From positions 2,604,001 to 2,668,000 of the forward strand of contig CBDDPH010000002.1 in NCBI GenBank assembly GCA_965232265.1: a stretch of 64,000 nucleotides of DNA, given 5' to 3'. Position 1 is the stretch's first letter; each line of letters begins with the position of its first letter. The position numbers and the translations under genes are program-made. This document shows positions 60,542 through 64,000 of the stretch, one piece after another. The notes below the pieces were generated by a model. It searched no databases. It saw nothing but the letters and a program-made list of their open reading frames with translations, and was not told where the DNA came from. The DNA is from VXRD01 sp965232265 (lineage in GTDB: Bacteria > Latescibacterota > UBA2968).

Positions 60542-61384
60542 TCAGTTTGCTGGAATATCGAATACTTGAGCCGGGAAAATCATGCTCGGATCAAAGATCT
60601 GTGTTTTGTTGGCCTGGTAGATCCGATTCCATTTGGTGACGTCATCGTACACCTTGCCAGCAATAGACGAGAGGTTCTCGCCACGCATCACGAGATGTTG
60701 ATTGATATCGACGCCAAAAGGAATGTTGAGAACCCACTTGGGATAAATTATATCGGGATGTTTAATTTTATCCCGGTTTTCAACATAGATACGGGGCCAG
60801 AGATAAGGATCGCCGTAAATATCGTCTTTTTTGGCGATTCTCCAGAGATTATCACCTCTGACAACCGAATATTGCCGAATGCGCTTGCGAGGCATACGCG
60901 ATTTGACCTGCTCAAGTAATTGATCGATACTAGCCAGTTTTGTCTGTGCTGCAGGAAAACTTGCCCTTTTATCTGCTTTAAGCTCTGATACGCGAGCTTC
61001 TATTTGGTCAATCTCATCTCGAACTTCAAAAAGGGCATCTTCTGCCAAGCTGCGTAAGCCCATGAGGCGGCCTTCAATACGGCCGAGTTCTTGTATATAT
61101 TCATTGACCCCTGCTTCATTGGACGCAACAAGACTATAGACTTGCTGTTTGATTTCACTAATCTGGGTATCCAGACTTGAAATCTGGCTCGAAAGATTAT
61201 TAGATGCCGTTTGGCATTCTTGCAGAGACTTTTTGAGTCCTGCAAGCCGTTGCTCCTCTTCCGTAAGTTTCATTCTGTATTCATCATAGGTCATTTCCAT
61301 TTGGGCGATTCCATTTTGAGGGAAAGCACAAAGGGCAACTACACCACAAACGAGAAAAAACCCGAAACGCTTCAAATCTGTCAT
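60542..61384 (-). CDS. Secreted LysM protein with coiled coil
   Basis: 280 residues from ATG 61384 (MTDLKRFGFFLVCGVVALCAFP...), which begins with a signal peptide ending near GIAQ. Residues ~25-160 are a long coiled coil (QRLAGLKKSLQECQTASNNLSSQISSLDTQISEIK). Then RQYSVVRGDNLWRIAKKDDIYGDPYLWPRIY is a LysM domain, followed by a second LysM-like part (HLVMRGENLSSIAGKVYDDVTKWNRIY). It binds peptidoglycan in the periplasm. A small coiled-coil lipoprotein gene lies just upstream, and the two may form a complex. Confidence 0.88.
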   Translation of the reverse strand: MTDLKRFGFFLVCGVVALCAFPQNGIAQMEMTYDEYRMKLTEEEQRLAGLKKSLQECQTASNNLSSQISSLDTQISEIKQQVYSLVASNEAGVNEYIQELGRIEGRLMGLRSLAEDALFEVRDEIDQIEARVSELKADKRASFPAAQTKLASIDQLLEQVKSRMPRKRIRQYSVVRGDNLWRIAKKDDIYGDPYLWPRIYVENRDKIKHPDIIYPKWVLNIPFGVDINQHLVMRGENLSSIAGKVYDDVTKWNRIYQANKTQIFDPSMIFPAQVFDIPAN

Positions 61385-61413
61385 CCGAACAACTCCTTTC
61401 CACACCAAAAAAA

Positions 61414-61668
61414 TTATTGGCTCAAGACCTGTTGCACTGACTTAAGATATGTTTGCCACTCAGCCAGAACCTGTTTTTTCTGTGCCAATTGACGTTCCAA
61501 CTCGGCCCGATGTTGCTTACAGGCTGCGAGGTCGGCTTCGGCCGATTCTGCGGCATTACGCGCTTCTTCAAGCATTTGGAGTTGCGATCTTGAAGCCATT
61601 GGCGTGCAACATCCAGATAACAGAACGAGTAATAGACCACAACCCGCCGCTTTTTTAAGTCGTTTCAT
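61414..61668 (-). CDS. Small coiled-coil lipoprotein
   Basis: 84 residues. KKAAGCGLLLVLLSGCC is a lipoprotein signal with lipobox LSGC; the mature part is one coiled coil (EEARNAAESAEADLAACKQHRAELERQLAQKKQ). It is similar in layout to Lpp-like or YbgF-type anchors, but no family is certain. It is transcribed ahead of the LysM gene, 29 bp away. Confidence 0.75.
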   Translation of the reverse strand: MKRLKKAAGCGLLLVLLSGCCTPMASRSQLQMLEEARNAAESAEADLAACKQHRAELERQLAQKKQVLAEWQTYLKSVQQVLSQ

Positions 61669-61825
61669 AACCCGACTGCCTCCTCAGAAGTATTAATGTA
61701 AATATCTAAATTATCAAGAATTTAGAGAGAATTTAAAAAAACTGATAACACAGCTTTTAGACAAATTACTACATAAAATACAGAAAGTCAAGAAAAAGTT
61801 TTGGATGCGTTATGATCCTCTGCGA

Positions 61826-63601
61826 TTACAATAACCGCAAACCGAGTTCGCGGAGTTGGGCGGGATCTACTATAGATGGTGCCCCATCCATGAGCGATGC
61901 CGCTGTATTGGTTTTCGGAAATGGAATGACATCGCGGATAAATGCTTTGCCGGCCATGAGGGCGATGAGGCGGTCGTATCCAAACGCGATGCCGCCATGG
62001 GGAGGCGCGCCGTATCGAAAAGCGTCGAGTAAGAAGCCAAATTTTTCCCGCGACTCGCTTTCGGATATCCCCAACATGCGAAATACGCGCTCCTGGATTT
62101 CTCTGTGGTGGATACGAATACTTCCGCCGGCGATTTCGTTGCCATTGAGAACGAGATCATAAGCTCTGGCACGAACATCACTCGGGGCTGTTTCAAGCTC
62201 GTCGAGGTCTGCTTCCAGGGGGGACGTGAAGGGATGGTGGCAGGCGACGTAGCGTTTTTCAACGTCGTCAAATTCGAGGAGGGGGAACTCCGTCACCCAT
62301 AAAAAACTAAAGTCGCCGGTCTCCATAAGGTCTTGTTGCCGCGCGAGTTCTAAGCGCAGATTGCCCAGTGCGTTTGCGACGACTGCGGGTTGATCCGCGA
62401 CAAATAAAAGCAGGTCTCCCGTCTGTGCGTGGAGTGATTCTCTGAGCATTTGTTGGGCTTGTTCGGGGAAGAACTTGACAATTGATGATTCGAGTCCCTG
62501 GTCGGTCACTTTGATCCAGGCGAGTCCCTTAGCACCGTGTGTTGCGACAAAGGCTGTGAGGTCATCAATTTGTTTGCGCGAGTAGTTTGCACATCCTTTG
62601 GCGTTAATGGCGCGAACTTGCCCTCCGGAATCAATTACGGATCTAAAGACCCGAAATTCAGAAGCGAGAGCAGCTTTTGCAATATCGACAATTTCGAGGC
62701 CGAAGCGCGTATCCGGTCGGTCAGTTCCAAAGCGATCCATTGCCTCGCGATAGGTCATCTGTGGTATGGGAGAGGGGATGTCAAAGCCGACGGCATGTTC
62801 AAACAGGTGTCGCGTAAGCCCTTCTGCGAGTTGCATGACATCGGTTTCTGTGACAAATGCCATTTCAATGTCAATTTGGGTAAACTCGGGTTGCCGGTCG
62901 CCCCGCAGGTCTTCATCGCGGAAGCAGCGCACGATTTGAAAGTAGCGATCGTAGCCGGCGATCATGAGCAACTGTTTGTAGGTTTGAGGCGATTGGGGCA
63001 AGGCATAGAAGCTGCCCCTTTGAACGCGAGAGGGGACGAGATAATCTCTTGCACCTTCGGGCGTGCTTTTCATGAGGAAGGGGGTTTCGATTTCGAGAAA
63101 GCCCTGACCAATCAAATATTTGCGCGTCTCCTGTGCAGCGTTATGCCTCAGAAACAGGGCTTGTTGCATATCGGGGCGGCGCAGGTCGAGGTAGCGATAG
63201 CGCAGGCGCAGTTCTTCGTTGACGTCGATGTCGGGTTCTATGGCAAATGGTGGTGTGTCAGCTTCGTTGAGGAGACGCAGATCTGAACATTCGATGTCGA
63301 TGGCGCCGGTGGGCAATTTGGGATTTGTCATGCCTTCTGGGCGCGGTTCAACTCTGCCTTTTATTGCGAGGACAAATTCGTTGCGAATTTTTTCGGCAAT
63401 GGCGTGTGTTTCTGATTCGAGATCGGGCCGGAAAACCACCTGGGTGATGCCGTGGCGGTCGCGCAAATCGACAAATATGACGCCGCCGTGGTCGCGTCTT
63501 TTGCCGACCCAACCCATCAAGCAGACTTCTTCACCTACATTTTCGATACGCAATTCGCCGCAGTTGTGCGTGCGTTTCCAGTCGCCGAGCGACTCTGACA
63601 T
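61826..63601 (-). CDS. aspS: Aspartate-tRNA ligase
   Basis: 591 residues, the full bacterial length. The OB-fold anticodon domain starts at GWVGKRRDHGGVIFVDLRDRHGITQVV. Motif 2 is FRDEDLRGDRQPEFTQIDIEM, motif 3 GGIAFGYDRLIALMAG, and the bacterial GAD insertion lies at ~290-410. It charges tRNA-Asp (in many bacteria also tRNA-Asn). It follows hisS on the minus strand with a 9-bp gap, an order common in bacteria. Confidence 0.97.
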   Translation of the reverse strand: MSESLGDWKRTHNCGELRIENVGEEVCLMGWVGKRRDHGGVIFVDLRDRHGITQVVFRPDLESETHAIAEKIRNEFVLAIKGRVEPRPEGMTNPKLPTGAIDIECSDLRLLNEADTPPFAIEPDIDVNEELRLRYRYLDLRRPDMQQALFLRHNAAQETRKYLIGQGFLEIETPFLMKSTPEGARDYLVPSRVQRGSFYALPQSPQTYKQLLMIAGYDRYFQIVRCFRDEDLRGDRQPEFTQIDIEMAFVTETDVMQLAEGLTRHLFEHAVGFDIPSPIPQMTYREAMDRFGTDRPDTRFGLEIVDIAKAALASEFRVFRSVIDSGGQVRAINAKGCANYSRKQIDDLTAFVATHGAKGLAWIKVTDQGLESSIVKFFPEQAQQMLRESLHAQTGDLLLFVADQPAVVANALGNLRLELARQQDLMETGDFSFLWVTEFPLLEFDDVEKRYVACHHPFTSPLEADLDELETAPSDVRARAYDLVLNGNEIAGGSIRIHHREIQERVFRMLGISESESREKFGFLLDAFRYGAPPHGGIAFGYDRLIALMAGKAFIRDVIPFPKTNTAASLMDGAPSIVDPAQLRELGLRLL

Positions 63602-63610
63602 GGCTGTCTC

Positions 63611-64000
63611 CTACGCTTGGGTAATGCCGTTTTTAAGCGTTGTTTTTATCGCGCACAGGTCGTTTTTGGAAAAGATTTGTTGTGCGCGCGATTTGAGATC
63701 TTTGATTACGACGGTATTTGCAGATGCTTCATCTGGCCCAATAACTGCTGCAAAGGGGATATTTTGGCGATCTGCATATTTGAATTGTCTGTCGAGACGC
63801 TGTCCCGGAATGAGGTGCAGTTCTGTTGCGATACCCTCTTGGCGCAGTTTTTCGGCAAAAGAAGACGAGTGGGCGAGCAGGTCTTCTGAGAATACCGTGA
63901 CAAAGACGCGGGCGCCGGGCGTTTCGAGTTGGGGATAAGTGTCTATTTCTTTTAGCAATTCGGTGATGGCCATATCGCCGACGGCAAATCCCACACCCGG
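63611..64000 (-). CDS. hisS: Histidine-tRNA ligase, C-terminal part (cut by window end)
   Basis: The visible 130 residues begin in PGVGFAVGDMAITELL, the end of the catalytic domain (motif 3 region), and continue as the anticodon-binding domain with ARVFVTVFSEDLLAHSSSFAEKLRQEGIATEL and IPFAAVIGPDEASANTVVIKDLKSRAQ. The 5' two thirds lie outside the window. It is directly upstream of aspS. Normal for the region as far as visible. Confidence 0.93.
   Translation of the reverse strand, partial: PGVGFAVGDMAITELLKEIDTYPQLETPGARVFVTVFSEDLLAHSSSFAEKLRQEGIATELHLIPGQRLDRQFKYADRQNIPFAAVIGPDEASANTVVIKDLKSRAQQIFSKNDLCAIKTTLKNGITQA

Overview
The window looks like chromosome of a free-living Gram-negative heterotroph of intermediate GC. 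The gene mix (two sulfatases, enolase-superfamily and Gfo/Idh/MocA enzymes, an SSS symporter, a BNR/lyase-like beta-propeller, an RND pump, lipoproteins, a PA-IL/LecA-like protein) is the kind seen in uncultivated marine Latescibacterota/Poribacteria-type genomes. That placement is an inference from gene content; there is no rRNA gene here to confirm it.

Layout. 1-3.9 kb: plus-strand group of glycosyltransferase (cut by the window edge), aldo/keto reductase, Gfo/Idh/MocA oxidoreductase and amidase. 3.9-6.0 kb: minus-strand NMT1/THI5-like ABC importer (binding protein and permease, no ATPase seen) behind a LecA-like gene. 6.1-13.8 kb: bactofilin with a visible promoter, an RND pump, a DUF1854 protein with an unusual zinc-ribbon ABC exporter, and a DUF1992 protein. 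13.9-18.9 kb: enolase-superfamily enzyme, SSS symporter, iron-type alcohol dehydrogenase and a secreted thioredoxin. 19.2-24.4 kb: a toxin-antitoxin pair and a ribose-type ABC importer operon with an SDR dehydrogenase.

24.5-35.7 kb is a minus-strand defence island built around a type I restriction-modification system. In transcription order it has a half-length hsdS, a GIY-YIG-like gene, hsdM, a broken rhuM fragment, two tandem copies of a toxin-antitoxin pair (an ~850-bp duplication that also copied part of rhuM), a 73-aa gene, a second half-length hsdS, a nuclease-AAA ATPase-DUF4143 fusion interrupted at an A8 run, hsdR and a YgjP-type metallopeptidase. Short palindromic repeats shared with other parts of the window sit at its joints.

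35.9-43.8 kb: two overlapping sulfatases, an M48 metalloprotease next to a fusion of a secreted beta-propeller to a DUF898 membrane domain, and a DapA-family aldolase. 43.9-46.4 kb: a small-gene region with an IS1595-type transposase, a 59-aa gene, a GIY-YIG gene, several perfect hairpins and a repeated 3' tag; this may be a transposon carrying passenger genes. 46.4-50.8 kb: BNR propeller, M23 peptidase, HD hydrolase and TetR regulator. 51.1-64.0 kb: tRNA-Arg and tRNA-His, a phosphodiesterase/phosphatase overlapping a tetraheme cytochrome, nrdR, a methyltransferase, a small HTH regulator, initiator tRNA, the phoH-pgpH-ybeY-CNNM cluster, a LysM protein, a small lipoprotein, aspS and the 3' end of hisS.

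The strongest candidates for something new are the frameshifted nuclease-ATPase-DUF4143 gene inside a split-hsdS island, the propeller-DUF898/M48 pair, and the hairpin-rich transposase region.
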